A stretch of 64,000 nt of DNA, from the NCBI GenBank assembly GCA_028278525.1, contig JANQEE010000069.1, positions 1 through 64,000 of the forward strand. Direction: 5' to 3'. Source of the DNA: Minwuiaceae bacterium (GTDB lineage Bacteria; Pseudomonadota; Alphaproteobacteria; Minwuiales; Minwuiaceae). Positions 16,490-24,233 of this stretch are shown piece by piece; the first letter of the stretch is position 1; every line of letters starts with the position of its first letter. A program made the translations under genes and the position numbers. The notes beneath the pieces were generated by a model that was given only the letters and a program-made list of their open reading frames with translations, had not been told where the DNA came from and searched no databases.

Positions 16490-18211
16490 ATGCGCCGCTC
16501 ACCGATCAACGTTTTGGTGATTGACCGCACCGGCCTCCGCGCCGCAGTCGACATTGCGGGTACGGGCGCCTTTGCCGGCCTGAGCCTGACGTTTGCAGGC
16601 GACGACGGCGCGATCAACGCCGCGACGGAATCGGCCGATTGCGTTCTGGCCGAGCTGGCCGATGGCCCGGACGCGGCGGACGCGGTCCTAAGGCGCATTC
16701 GCGGCCACGGGATCGACGCGCCGGTCATCCTGGTCGGGCACAATGCGACCGCCGACGAGGCGGTGCGGTTTCTAAGAGCCGGCGCGGCGGACTACCTGGA
16801 CATAACCGAAATCGGGGCTCTGCGGCTTTCCTGTTCGGTATGGAACGCCGTGCGCGCCGGAAACGTCGTTCGCAGGCTGGCGGAAGCCGAAGGCCAGCAA
16901 AACCGTGACGCCATGCATGACGGATTGACCGGCCTGCCGAACAGGCAGCTTTTTTTCGACCGCCTGGACATGTCGATGACCCTGGCGGAACGGGAAGGCA
17001 GATCGCTGGCACTGTTGATGCTCGACCTCAACGGCCTGGACGCCGTGACCCGGGCGTTCGGCCAGGCGACGTGCGACGGTCTGTTGCGGCAGGTCGCGGA
17101 ACGGCTGCGCCCCATGCTGCGCTCCTCGGACGCCCTGGCCCGGCTGGACGACGACGAATTCGCCATCACCCTGCCGACCGGCGCATCGCTGACCGGGGCG
17201 GCGACGGCGGCCGACAAGATCCTGGACAGCGTGCGACAGCCCTATGAGGTGGCCGGGCATTCGCTGACGATAAGCGCCAACCTGGGGATCGCGCTGTTCC
17301 CGGCGCACGGCGCCAGAGCCGGCCAAATCGCCAGCCGCGCCGAGGCGGCGATGCGGCAGGCGCAACAATCCGAAGCCGCCTATGTCATCTACACCGGCGA
17401 AGGCGACTCGGACGGCAACGGGTCGCCTTCCCTGGTGCACGACCTGGCATCGGCCGTGGAGCGCGGCGAAATCGCGTTGCACTACCAGCCCAAGGTTTCG
17501 ATGCCGCAGTCCCGTGTCTGCGGTGTCGAAGCGTTGGCGCGATGGCAGCATCCGACGAAGGGCATGATCTGCCCGGACGAGTTCGTCCCGCTGGCCGAAC
17601 AATCGGGCCTGATCGAACCGCTGACGCAATGGGTGCTGGACGCATCGCTGACCCAGTTGGCGGCCTGGCGGAAATCCGGATTGGACCTGACGATATCTGT
17701 GAACCTGTCCGCCAAGTCGCTGCACAGCCACGACCTTGCCAAACGGATCGAAGCGACGCTTGGCGCCTTGAGGCTGGCACCCGACACGCTGATGCTGGAA
17801 ATCACCGAAAGCGCGATCATTTCCGACGCGCCGCGCGCGCGGCAAACCGTGGCCGAGCTGCACGAAATGGGCATCGCCATTTCGATCGACGATTTCGGCA
17901 CCGGCTACACGTCGCTGTCGCATGTGCGCGAACTGCCGGTACAGGAAATCAAGGTCGACAAATCCTTCGTCATGAATATGGCGCAGACGCCGGACGACCG
18001 GGTCATCGTCGGAACCCTGATCGAGTTGGGCCATAACCTGGGCCTGCAAGTGGTTGCCGAGGGTGTCGAAAACGCAGGCGTCTGGGAGATGCTGAACAAA
18101 CTGGGGTGCCACATCGCCCAGGGGTATTACATGAGCAAGCCGCTGGAAGCGGATGCGGTGCGCGAATGGGTCGCGAACTCGCCATGGGGCCTCGCCGCCG
18201 GCCAAGCGTGA
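16490..18211 (+). CDS. Cyclic-di-GMP phosphodiesterase (REC-like, degenerate GGDEF, EAL)
   Basis: A 573-residue signalling protein with three parts. Residues 1-~110 have a receiver-like fold (VLVIDRTGL, VILVGHNATADEAVRFLRAGAADYL), but the expected phospho-Asp position reads VLAELAD, so phosphorylation is doubtful. Residues ~140-300 are a GGDEF domain whose signature is RLDDDEF instead of RGGDEF, so no cyclase activity is expected. Residues ~315-565 are an EAL domain with EALARW, ITESAI, DDFGTGYTSLSHV, KVDKSFV and EGVE all intact, so c-di-GMP hydrolysis is likely. A TTG two codons earlier (16484) is an alternative start. Confidence 0.9.
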   Translation: MRRSPINVLVIDRTGLRAAVDIAGTGAFAGLSLTFAGDDGAINAATESADCVLAELADGPDAADAVLRRIRGHGIDAPVILVGHNATADEAVRFLRAGAADYLDITEIGALRLSCSVWNAVRAGNVVRRLAEAEGQQNRDAMHDGLTGLPNRQLFFDRLDMSMTLAEREGRSLALLMLDLNGLDAVTRAFGQATCDGLLRQVAERLRPMLRSSDALARLDDDEFAITLPTGASLTGAATAADKILDSVRQPYEVAGHSLTISANLGIALFPAHGARAGQIASRAEAAMRQAQQSEAAYVIYTGEGDSDGNGSPSLVHDLASAVERGEIALHYQPKVSMPQSRVCGVEALARWQHPTKGMICPDEFVPLAEQSGLIEPLTQWVLDASLTQLAAWRKSGLDLTISVNLSAKSLHSHDLAKRIEATLGALRLAPDTLMLEITESAIISDAPRARQTVAELHEMGIAISIDDFGTGYTSLSHVRELPVQEIKVDKSFVMNMAQTPDDRVIVGTLIELGHNLGLQVVAEGVENAGVWEMLNKLGCHIAQGYYMSKPLEADAVREWVANSPWGLAAGQA

Positions 18212-18328
18212 CGGATCGGACAGCCAGCGCCAGCCTCAGTTATTACAATATTTTGAAGTTTTTGCAGATCAGCCACTAAACCTGGTTGCGTGGCCGGTCG
18301 GATTCTGGTAGCAATCCGCACATAAGAA

Positions 18329-18445
18329 GGGCGTCAGGTGCACGGGTCGGGCTCCCATGCATCGAACCCAGAGGTTCTCCTGACGCCCCAGGAGCCGGTC
18401 AAGCCCCTGACACCCGAGAGCACGGGTGGACGGGGTTTTCTTTTT
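18329..18445 (+). ncRNA. Candidate structured RNA ending in an intrinsic terminator
   Basis: A 10-bp perfect stem (GGGCGTCAGG at 18329-18338 with CCTGACGCCC at 18379-18388) encloses a second helix (GGGT-CG at 18344-18349 with CG-A-ACCC at 18363-18369). Downstream CACCCG/CGGGTG (18411-18416, 18423-18428) forms a stem followed by GACGGGG and T4CT5. The layout, a closed multi-helix domain then a terminator-like hairpin, fits a small RNA or leader. I do not recognise the family. It could instead simply be the 3-prime end of the upstream transcript. Confidence 0.4.
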
Positions 18446-18460
18446 GGCCGACCGCCAGTC

Positions 18461-19010
18461 TCCCGAAGAAGTCCGACCGCCGCCGTCAAAGATGGCTCGT
18501 CATGGCGGAACCGCTCGCCTTCCGCCGCACCACCCGGTTCCTGATCGGCCAAGTTCCGAAGAACCCCACCGTCCCGTCACCGAACGACCCAGCGTCCGAT
18601 CCGCGGCCTTTCCCGGGCGCCGGCTTTCCGTCCGGGCGCTGCACCCTAAAGGGCGCGCAGCCTGGACATCCGTCCGCCGCCTGAGAAGCCGCCGTTCCCG
18701 ACGCCGACCGACACCCGAAGGCATCCGACAACGCCACGGAGCGGTGTGGCTTCTCGAACCGGCCACTACCCGAACATTTGCCCCGAAGGACCAATGCCGG
18801 CAAAGCGACCAATTCCGGGAGAGGTTCGGCTCGCCGGCAGCGCATGAAGCCTCCGAAGAAGTTCCTTCGCTACCGCCGGCCGGCCCCCGCCGCCGCTGAC
18901 ACGCCGCTTCAAAGCCACCGCGCCTCCCTGTAGAGAAACCCGGCATCGATGTCGCCGCGACGTCCGCGGTCGGTGTTCCTTCGCGACAAGGATGGCTTCC
19001 GAAGAAGTTG
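18461..19010. repeat. Scattered short repeats forming UUCG-type hairpins on the minus strand
   Basis: TCCGAAGAA or CCCGAAGAA recurs near 18461, 18555, 18852 and 18998, and CCCGAAGGAC near 18781 and again near 19197 just outside this interval. Read on the minus strand these give CTTC-TTCG-G(A/G)AG units, UUCG tetraloops closed by C-G pairs. Flanking sequence is only weakly similar between copies. Confidence 0.35.
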
Positions 19011-19254
19011 CCCCCGCCGGTCCGGTCCACCCCTTCGACGCTCGCCTGGCCGACCAACCTCGCCCTCGCGGGCGAAACCAACCGGTCCGGCCGGCATCGA
19101 AGTAGAGCCTACCGTCCTTACTGACCGATCTTCGGGCCCGCCTTGCCGTGAGCCCGTCGTCCGGCCGGCGTTGCGTTCCGTCGTGAAACCTTCCGCCCCG
19201 AAGGACTTCGATTTCGTTCTGAAGCACAACACCCACGCTCTCTTGCGCGTGTTA

Positions 19255-19425
19255 AGTATTGACTGAGGGATTTACTTGCTGCAACAAAAATTAAATGAAA
19301 AGAACGAAAAATCTGTGCGTCAAATCGAAAATAATTCACATGCCATCAACACATTATCCACAGGCATATACACAGCTTGTTAAAGGTTTTTGTTTTTCCA
19401 ATACTTAAATAGTACGGTCCGCCGC
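19255..19425. other. AT-rich island with DnaA-box-like sequences
   Basis: This ~170-base island is visibly far richer in A+T than its surroundings. It contains one exact DnaA box TTATCCACA (19354-19362) and two one-mismatch matches to TTATNCACA: TAATTCACA (19332-19340) and ATATACACA (19366-19374). All three have the same orientation within 43 bases. Flanking genes are not the usual alphaproteobacterial oriC neighbours, so a DnaA-regulated promoter or DnaA-titrating site is as likely as an origin. Confidence 0.4.
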
Positions 19426-19516
19426 GAATTGCAAATCGAAGATACGAGACCGCCGCCGTGCTGGCGCGTTCGCCCGCGATGCCTATTATCCGGGGATCAG
19501 ATCGAGGGAGGATAGC

Positions 19517-20098
19517 GTGCAGCAATACGGCCCGGCGGTAACACTGGAGGATCCGGCGTTCATTCATCCGAGTGCCGAGATCTACGGGAAAGTGTCGATC
19601 GGCAAAGGCGCGTCGGTTTGGATAAACGCGGCGATCCGCAGCGAGAGCCAGGAAATCACGATCGGCGACTACACCAACATCCAGGACTTCGTCATGCTGC
19701 ATGTCGGGTACGGAAAAGGCGTGCATGTCGGTCGCCATTGCTCGATCACGCACCATGTCACACTGCATGGCTGCACGGTGGGCGACAATTGCCTGATCGG
19801 CATCAACTCGACGATCATGGACGGATGCGTCATCGGCGACAATTGCATCGTCGGCGCGCATACATTTCTGAAGGAAGGAACGGTCATCCCCGAGAATTCG
19901 ATCGTCGCCGGCTCCCCCGGCGCGGTCAGGAAGACCCGCAACAGTTTTGTCGAGAACCGGATGAACGCGTTCTTCTATTACCATAACGCTCTCGCCTATG
20001 CTGAGGGCAACCACCGCCGGTGGCAGGACCCGGATTTCCTGGAACTGGCGGGCAAGGAAATGGAGAAACTGCGCGCGAAACTGGCGGAAGTGTCTTAG
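19517..20098 (+). CDS. Gamma-carbonic anhydrase family hexapeptide-repeat protein
   Basis: A 193-residue left-handed beta-helix protein built of hexapeptide turns (VSIGKGASVWINAAI, TIGDYTNIQDFVML, TVGDNCLIGINSTIMDG, VIGDNCIVGAHTFL). The histidine positions that bind metal in gamma-carbonic anhydrases appear in HVGYGKGVHVGRHCSITHHVTLHG. The C-terminus is a short helix. It starts with GTG after GAGGGAGGA. Many close relatives (YrdA/PaaY/CaiE group) lack measurable carbonic anhydrase activity, so the enzymatic role is uncertain. It is cytoplasmic and presumably trimeric. Confidence 0.9.
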   Translation: MQQYGPAVTLEDPAFIHPSAEIYGKVSIGKGASVWINAAIRSESQEITIGDYTNIQDFVMLHVGYGKGVHVGRHCSITHHVTLHGCTVGDNCLIGINSTIMDGCVIGDNCIVGAHTFLKEGTVIPENSIVAGSPGAVRKTRNSFVENRMNAFFYYHNALAYAEGNHRRWQDPDFLELAGKEMEKLRAKLAEVS

Positions 20099-20105
20099 TC
20101 GGGTT

Positions 20106-20189
20106 GCCCTGCCGGCCCGCTCCCCCGTCCCAACCACCCACACAGGGTACCCTATGGGTGGTTGGGACGGGGGAGCGGGCCGGCAGGGC
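20106..20189. repeat. 84-bp palindromic repeat element, copy 1
   Basis: Two 35-base arms (20106-20140 and 20155-20189) are perfectly complementary. They flank a 14-base loop that itself contains the palindrome AGGGTACCCT. A second copy lies at 36274-36358; the arms differ by one compensated pair (C-G here, A-T there) and the loops by one base. It sits between the gamma-carbonic anhydrase and dgcN genes and could also block transcription. There is no transposase. Confidence 0.9.
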
Positions 20190-20246
20190 TCAAAGCACTG
20201 AAACGAAAGCCGCATCGGCGCGTAAATTTGTGCAGGAGGTAACACG

Positions 20247-21239
20247 ATGGATCATCCGTACCTGATGTTCCTTGGCGACGTCGCCGATCAACTGGCGGCC
20301 AAGACCGCCGACGGCATCGTCTATTGGCGGGCGGAATGGTGCGTCGGCCAGGTTCGGCTGGACGGCTGCGCGGCGGATGTCCGGCTGCCGGATATGAGCA
20401 TCGAGGACGGCGCCAAACTGGGCGCCAAGACGATGGTTATCGGCGTGGCCAATTCGGGCGGCTTTTTGCCGGACCATTGGATCGAGTCGATCACCCGCGC
20501 GCTTGAATTGGGCATGGACGTGGCGTCCGGCCTGCATGTCCGTCTGGCCGACATCGAGCCGATCCGGCTGGCCGCCGAAAAGCATGGCCGCAGCCTGTTC
20601 GACGCACGGCATCCCACGCGGACCTTCGCGACCGGCACCGGCGTGAAGCGGACCGGCAAGCGCATGCTGGCGGTCGGCACCGATTGTTCCGTCGGCAAGA
20701 TGTACACCGCCTTGGCCGTCGAGAAGGAAATGCAGGCGCGCGGCATGAAGTCCGCTTTCCGCGCCACCGGCCAGACCGGCATCTTCATCGCCGGCGACGG
20801 CGTCTCCATCGATGCGGTGGTCGCCGACTTCATATCCGGCGCGGTCGAGTGGCTGAGCCCGGACGTGGACCCGGACCAATGGGACCTGATCGAGGGCCAG
20901 GGATCGCTGTTCCATCCGGCATTCGCCGGTGTGTCGCTGGGCCTGCTGCACGGCGCGCAGGCCGATGCGCTGGTGCTGTGCCACGAGCCGACGCGGCAGC
21001 ATATGCGCGGGCTGCCGCAACAGCCGTTGCCGGACTTGAAAGAGTGCATCGACCTGAACCTCGCGACCGCGCGGCTGACCAACCCGAACGCCAAGTTCGT
21101 CGGGGTCAGCGTCAACACCTCCCATCTGGACGAAGCCGCCGCCGCGGCGTACCAGGACAAGACCGAACAGGAACTGGGCCTGCCCTGCGTCGACCCGCAC
21201 ACCACCGGGGTCGGCCGTCTGGTCGATGCCATGGACTGA
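20247..21239 (+). CDS. dgcN: D-glutamate N-acetyltransferase DgcN (DUF1611)
   Basis: A 330-residue DUF1611 protein. It has an N-terminal region (residues 1-~125) and a C-terminal P-loop-like domain with AVGTDCSVGKMYTALAVEKEM near residue 147 and EGQGSLFHPAFAGVSLGLLHG near residue 215. DUF1611 members paired with an enolase-superfamily racemase were characterised in marine bacteria as DgcN, which acetylates D-glutamate to N-acetyl-D-glutamate. Here the racemase gene follows six bases downstream, which supports that assignment. The ATG follows CAGGAGGTAACAC. The DgcR activator described elsewhere is not adjacent. Confidence 0.85.
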   Translation: MDHPYLMFLGDVADQLAAKTADGIVYWRAEWCVGQVRLDGCAADVRLPDMSIEDGAKLGAKTMVIGVANSGGFLPDHWIESITRALELGMDVASGLHVRLADIEPIRLAAEKHGRSLFDARHPTRTFATGTGVKRTGKRMLAVGTDCSVGKMYTALAVEKEMQARGMKSAFRATGQTGIFIAGDGVSIDAVVADFISGAVEWLSPDVDPDQWDLIEGQGSLFHPAFAGVSLGLLHGAQADALVLCHEPTRQHMRGLPQQPLPDLKECIDLNLATARLTNPNAKFVGVSVNTSHLDEAAAAAYQDKTEQELGLPCVDPHTTGVGRLVDAMD

Positions 21240-21245
21240 TCCGAG

Positions 21246-22232
21246 ATGGCGACACGACACCTGACGGTGCGCCGCGAGACCTGGCCGATCCGCGGCGCCT
21301 TCACCATTTCGCGCGGATCGCGCACGGAAGCCGAGGTCGTGGTGGTCGAACTGCACGCGGGCGAGCATCGCGGCTGGGCGGAATGCGTGCCCTATGCGCG
21401 GTACGGCGAAACGGTGGACAGCGTCGTCGCCCAGATCGAGACGTTGCGCGAACCGTTGGAAACCGGGGTCGACCGGCTGGGCCTGCAATCCCAGATCAAA
21501 CCCGGCGCCGCGCGCAACGCGGTCGACTGCGCGCTGTGGGACCTGGAGGCCAAGGCGAGCGGTGAGCCCGCCTGGCGGCTGGCCGGCCTGGACACGCCGA
21601 CGCCACTGATCACCGCCTATACGCTGAGCCTGGGCACGCCGGAGAAAATGGCCGAGGAAGCGGCCGCGTCGGCGGACCGGCCATTGCTCAAGGTCAAGCT
21701 TGGCGGCGAACAGGATATCGACCGGGTCAGCGCCATCCGCAAAGCCGCGCCCGACAGCCGGCTGATCGTCGACGCCAACGAAGCCTGGCGGCCGGAGATG
21801 CTGCCGGACTACCTGCCGGCGATGGCGGAACTGGGCGTCGCGCTGATCGAACAGCCGCTGCCGGCGGGAAAAGACGACGCCCTGGCCGACATCGAGCGGC
21901 CGGTGCCGGTCTGCGCCGACGAATCGTTCCACGATTCGGCGACCCTGGACCGGGTCGCGCCGCTTTACGACTACGTGAACATCAAGCTGGATAAGACCGG
22001 CGGGCTGACCGAGGCGTTGCGGGCGGCCGAAGGCGCGAAGGAACTCGGCCTCGGCGTGATGGTCGGCTGCATGATCGGCACCAGCCTGGCGATGGCGCCC
22101 GCCACGCTGATCGGCGGCATGGCGGCATTCGTCGACCTGGACGGTCCGCTGTTGCTGGACAAGGACCGCGAGCCCGGCCTGGTCTTCGCCGGCAGCACGT
22201 TAAATCCCCCCGCGGCCGAACTTTGGGGATAA
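21246..22232 (+). CDS. dgcA: N-acetyl-D-glutamate racemase DgcA (enolase superfamily)
   Basis: A 328-residue muconate-lactonising/dipeptide-epimerase-type enolase-superfamily enzyme. The KxK catalytic pair is in LLKVKLGG, the metal ligands in IVDANEAW, IEQPLPAG and CADESFHD, and the opposite lysine in VNIKLDKTGG, so both acid-base faces needed for 1,1-proton-transfer racemisation are present. Alone it would be annotated L-Ala-D/L-Glu epimerase. The tight coupling to dgcN favours conversion of N-acetyl-D-Glu to N-acetyl-L-Glu, releasing L-glutamate after deacetylation. An ArgE-like deacetylase is encoded at 37215 but not in this operon. Confidence 0.82.
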   Translation: MATRHLTVRRETWPIRGAFTISRGSRTEAEVVVVELHAGEHRGWAECVPYARYGETVDSVVAQIETLREPLETGVDRLGLQSQIKPGAARNAVDCALWDLEAKASGEPAWRLAGLDTPTPLITAYTLSLGTPEKMAEEAAASADRPLLKVKLGGEQDIDRVSAIRKAAPDSRLIVDANEAWRPEMLPDYLPAMAELGVALIEQPLPAGKDDALADIERPVPVCADESFHDSATLDRVAPLYDYVNIKLDKTGGLTEALRAAEGAKELGLGVMVGCMIGTSLAMAPATLIGGMAAFVDLDGPLLLDKDREPGLVFAGSTLNPPAAELWG

Positions 22233-22250
22233 TTCCCACGGCCGCGGGGG
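22207..22250. other. Hairpin overlapping the dgcA stop
   Basis: CCCCCGCGGCCG (22207-22218, within the last dgcA codons) pairs perfectly with CGGCCGCGGGGG (22239-22250), leaving a 20-base loop. It lies before the T-tailed terminator at 22318 and may protect the 3-prime end of the dgcNA message. Confidence 0.5.
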
Positions 22251-22317
22251 AGACAATATTCGGTACTTTCGCGATGTAATGGAGACGGCCCCTAACACAA
22301 CCACTCCCGGGCCTGAT

Positions 22318-22348
22318 AAACCCCGGTACGCTACGTCGGGGTTTTAAA
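22318..22348 (+). terminator. Intrinsic terminator of dgcN-dgcA
   Basis: AAACCCCG and CGGGGTTT form an 8-bp stem with an ~11-base loop, and the descending arm runs into TTTTAAATT. It is the best T-tailed terminator downstream of dgcA. Confidence 0.75.
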
Positions 22349-22534
22349 TTCCTCCCACCGAACCGCCGATTCCGGCGCCAGGGGGGATCGGGGAGCACCG
22401 GGACAACCCGATGGGAGGAACTTGCTTTTCTTGTATGCAAGGGGTGGGCCAAACCAAGAAGCGCAGAAAACTGCGATAAAAAAATTCCTGGCACGGGCAA
22501 ATCGCCAAAATCGACTCCGCAATTCGCAAATTCG

Positions 22535-22549
22535 TTCGCAAAATGCGAA
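22535..22549. promoter_or_regulatory. Candidate operator TTCGCA-N3-TGCGAA
   Basis: A perfect 6-bp inverted repeat with an AAA centre. A further half-site TTCGCA starts at 22523, exactly 12 bases before the left arm. It is about 115 bases upstream of the acyl-CoA ligase gene. Transcription-factor identity is unknown. Confidence 0.3.
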
Positions 22550-22663
22550 AACGTCCGTCCGATTTGGCATGTTGGCATGCCGGACACGGACGCGGCGGTT
22601 GACTTACGTATCGGTCCGATGCCCACTGCGCCGAAACGATAAGGATGGCCGGGTAGCGATAGA

Positions 22664-24175
22664 ATGCTGGCGGGAGAGTTGTTGGCGCGGAGCGCAAAGC
22701 GGTTTCCGGAGCGGGCCGCCATTGTCGCCGGCGATCTGACCTGGACCTACCGCGCGCTTGCCGAGCGGGCGGCGCGCGCGGCCAACGGCCTGACCGGCCT
22801 GGGCCTGACGCCGGGCGACCGCGTCGCGGTGCTCAGCCGCAACCTGCCGGACTATGCGGCGCTGTATTTCGGCATGGCGCAGGCCGGGATGATCCTGGTC
22901 AACCTGTCGCCCCGCATGACCGAGCGCGAGATCGCCGCGCTGCTGTCGCGCACCGGCGCGACTTGCCTGATCGTCGATCCCGCGTTCGAGGCCCTGGCCG
23001 CGGCGGCAAGCGCAGAACTTTCGTTGCGCCGCATCGTCATCGGCGAGGCGTTCGACAAGCTGGTGGACGGCGCATCCGCCGCGCCGCCGTCCGTCGCGGT
23101 GTCGCCGGACGATCCCTATTGCATGACCTTCACCGGCGGCACGTCCGGCACGCCGAAGGGCGTGGTGGTAACCCAGAGAAACCGCTGCGAGATCGCGGAG
23201 ACCGTGGCGCGGGAATTCGGCCTGAGCGACGGCGACCGGGTCTGCGTTTCGACACCGCTGTTCCACACAGCCGGCTTGTTCGTCTGGTTCCAGCCGGCCA
23301 TCGCCATCGGCTGCACCTGCGTGCTGCTGCCGTCGTGGGACACCAGCGCGTTCCTCGACGCGGTGGAAGCCAGCGCCAGCGCCAGCCTGCTGGTGCCGAC
23401 GCAGTTGTCCGACCTGCTGAACCACGAACGGTTCGACCCGGAGCGGATGCGGGCGCTGAAGCGCATCGTCTATGCCGGCGCGCCGATGGCGGAGAGCATT
23501 CTGAGCAAGCTGAGCGACGCCCTGCCCTGGGTCGAGTTTATCGAGAATTACGGCCAGTCGGAGATCGGGCCCGGCACGGTGCGGCGCGGGTCGGACCTAC
23601 CGGCCAAGGCCGGCAGCATCGGCCGAGCGATCAAGGGCGTCGAGATGGCGGTCCTGACACCGTCCGGAAAACCGGCCAAGCCGGGCGAGGTCGGCGAACT
23701 GGCGAGTCGCGGGCCTTACGTCCTGCACGAATATTACGGCGACCCGGAAACGACCGCCGAGCTGTTCCGCTACGGCGACGGTTGGGCCGCGACCGGCGAC
23801 GCCGCGACGATGGACGCGGACGGCTTCTTCACCCTGGTCGACCGGCTGAAGGACATGATCGTGTCCGGCGGCGAGAACATCTATCCGGCGGAACTGGAGA
23901 TGGCGCTGGACAAGCATCCGGATGTCGAGGAATGCGCGGTGTTCGGCATCCCCGACGACCGGCTGGGCGAAGTGCCGGCGGCCCACGTGGTGCTGCGCGA
24001 CGGCGCCGAGATGACGGCCGAAGCGCTGATCGACTTCTGCTGCCGCGACGTCGCGCGCTACAAACGGCCGCGGCTGGTGGCGTTCGTCGAGACGCTGCCG
24101 CGCACGGCAATCGGCAAGGTCCAGAAGAACCTGTTGCGCGAACCCTATTGGCAGGACGGCCGCCGGCGGGTATGA
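22664..24175 (+). CDS. Acyl-CoA synthetase (AMP-forming, ANL superfamily)
   Basis: A 503-residue ligase that activates a carboxylic acid as acyl-AMP and then acyl-CoA. The P-loop motif TFTGGTSGTPKGV lies near residue 152, followed by YGQSEIGPG (motif A5), TGDAATMDADGFF with the conserved Asp, and RLKDMIVSGGENIYP at the domain hinge. The C-terminal catalytic lysine is in PRTAIGKVQK. Length and motifs fit the fatty-acid/aryl acid ligase group; the acid is not predictable. The formyltransferase-like gene follows within 60 bases, suggesting cotranscription. Confidence 0.93.
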   Translation: MLAGELLARSAKRFPERAAIVAGDLTWTYRALAERAARAANGLTGLGLTPGDRVAVLSRNLPDYAALYFGMAQAGMILVNLSPRMTEREIAALLSRTGATCLIVDPAFEALAAAASAELSLRRIVIGEAFDKLVDGASAAPPSVAVSPDDPYCMTFTGGTSGTPKGVVVTQRNRCEIAETVAREFGLSDGDRVCVSTPLFHTAGLFVWFQPAIAIGCTCVLLPSWDTSAFLDAVEASASASLLVPTQLSDLLNHERFDPERMRALKRIVYAGAPMAESILSKLSDALPWVEFIENYGQSEIGPGTVRRGSDLPAKAGSIGRAIKGVEMAVLTPSGKPAKPGEVGELASRGPYVLHEYYGDPETTAELFRYGDGWAATGDAATMDADGFFTLVDRLKDMIVSGGENIYPAELEMALDKHPDVEECAVFGIPDDRLGEVPAAHVVLRDGAEMTAEALIDFCCRDVARYKRPRLVAFVETLPRTAIGKVQKNLLREPYWQDGRRRV

Positions 24176-24233
24176 GGGGTACGGGTTAAGGGGGAATTTG
24201 GGCAATCGACACCGTGACAAAGCGGGGGCTAGC

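Larger units (their letters stand above)
18212..19516. other. 1.3-kb gene-free region
   Basis: Between the EAL gene and the gamma-carbonic anhydrase gene no frame looks like protein: all open frames are Arg/Pro/Ser-rich translations without domain signals. The stretch divides into a candidate structured RNA with terminator (18329-18445), a C-rich segment with scattered CCGAAGAA/CCGAAGGA motifs (18450-19240), and an AT-rich island with DnaA-box-like sites (about 19255-19425). Confidence 0.7.
22233..22663. other. 431-base intergenic region before the acyl-CoA ligase gene
   Basis: No gene seen. It holds the dgcA-end hairpin, the 22318-22344 terminator, a 9-bp inverted repeat (TTCCTCCCA at 22349-22357, TGGGAGGAA at 22412-22420), and a 22523-22549 block with TTCGCA/TGCGAA symmetry. 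A TTGACT at 22599-22604 could be a -35 element but has no good partner. Confidence 0.5.

Noticed and set aside
18330-18388. Hairpin with GCATCGAACCC, considered as part of a tRNA
   Set aside because: No acceptor stem, anticodon arm or D arm can be formed at the right spacing.
18461-19010. CRISPR array
   Set aside because: Repeats are under 15 bases, irregularly spaced (94 to 298 bases) and not separated by equal-length spacers.
18450-19240. RNase P RNA, tmRNA or SRP RNA
   Set aside because: The conserved cores of these RNAs (for example GAAAGTCCGGGC, or GTCCGGAAGGAAGCAG) are not present.
21246-22232. Annotating this gene as L-Ala-D/L-Glu epimerase
   Set aside because: The active-site motifs fit, but the tight pairing with a DUF1611 (DgcN) gene favours N-acetyl-D-glutamate racemase.
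22599-22627. Promoter with TTGACT for the acyl-CoA ligase gene
   Set aside because: No acceptable -10 hexamer at 16-18 bases downstream.
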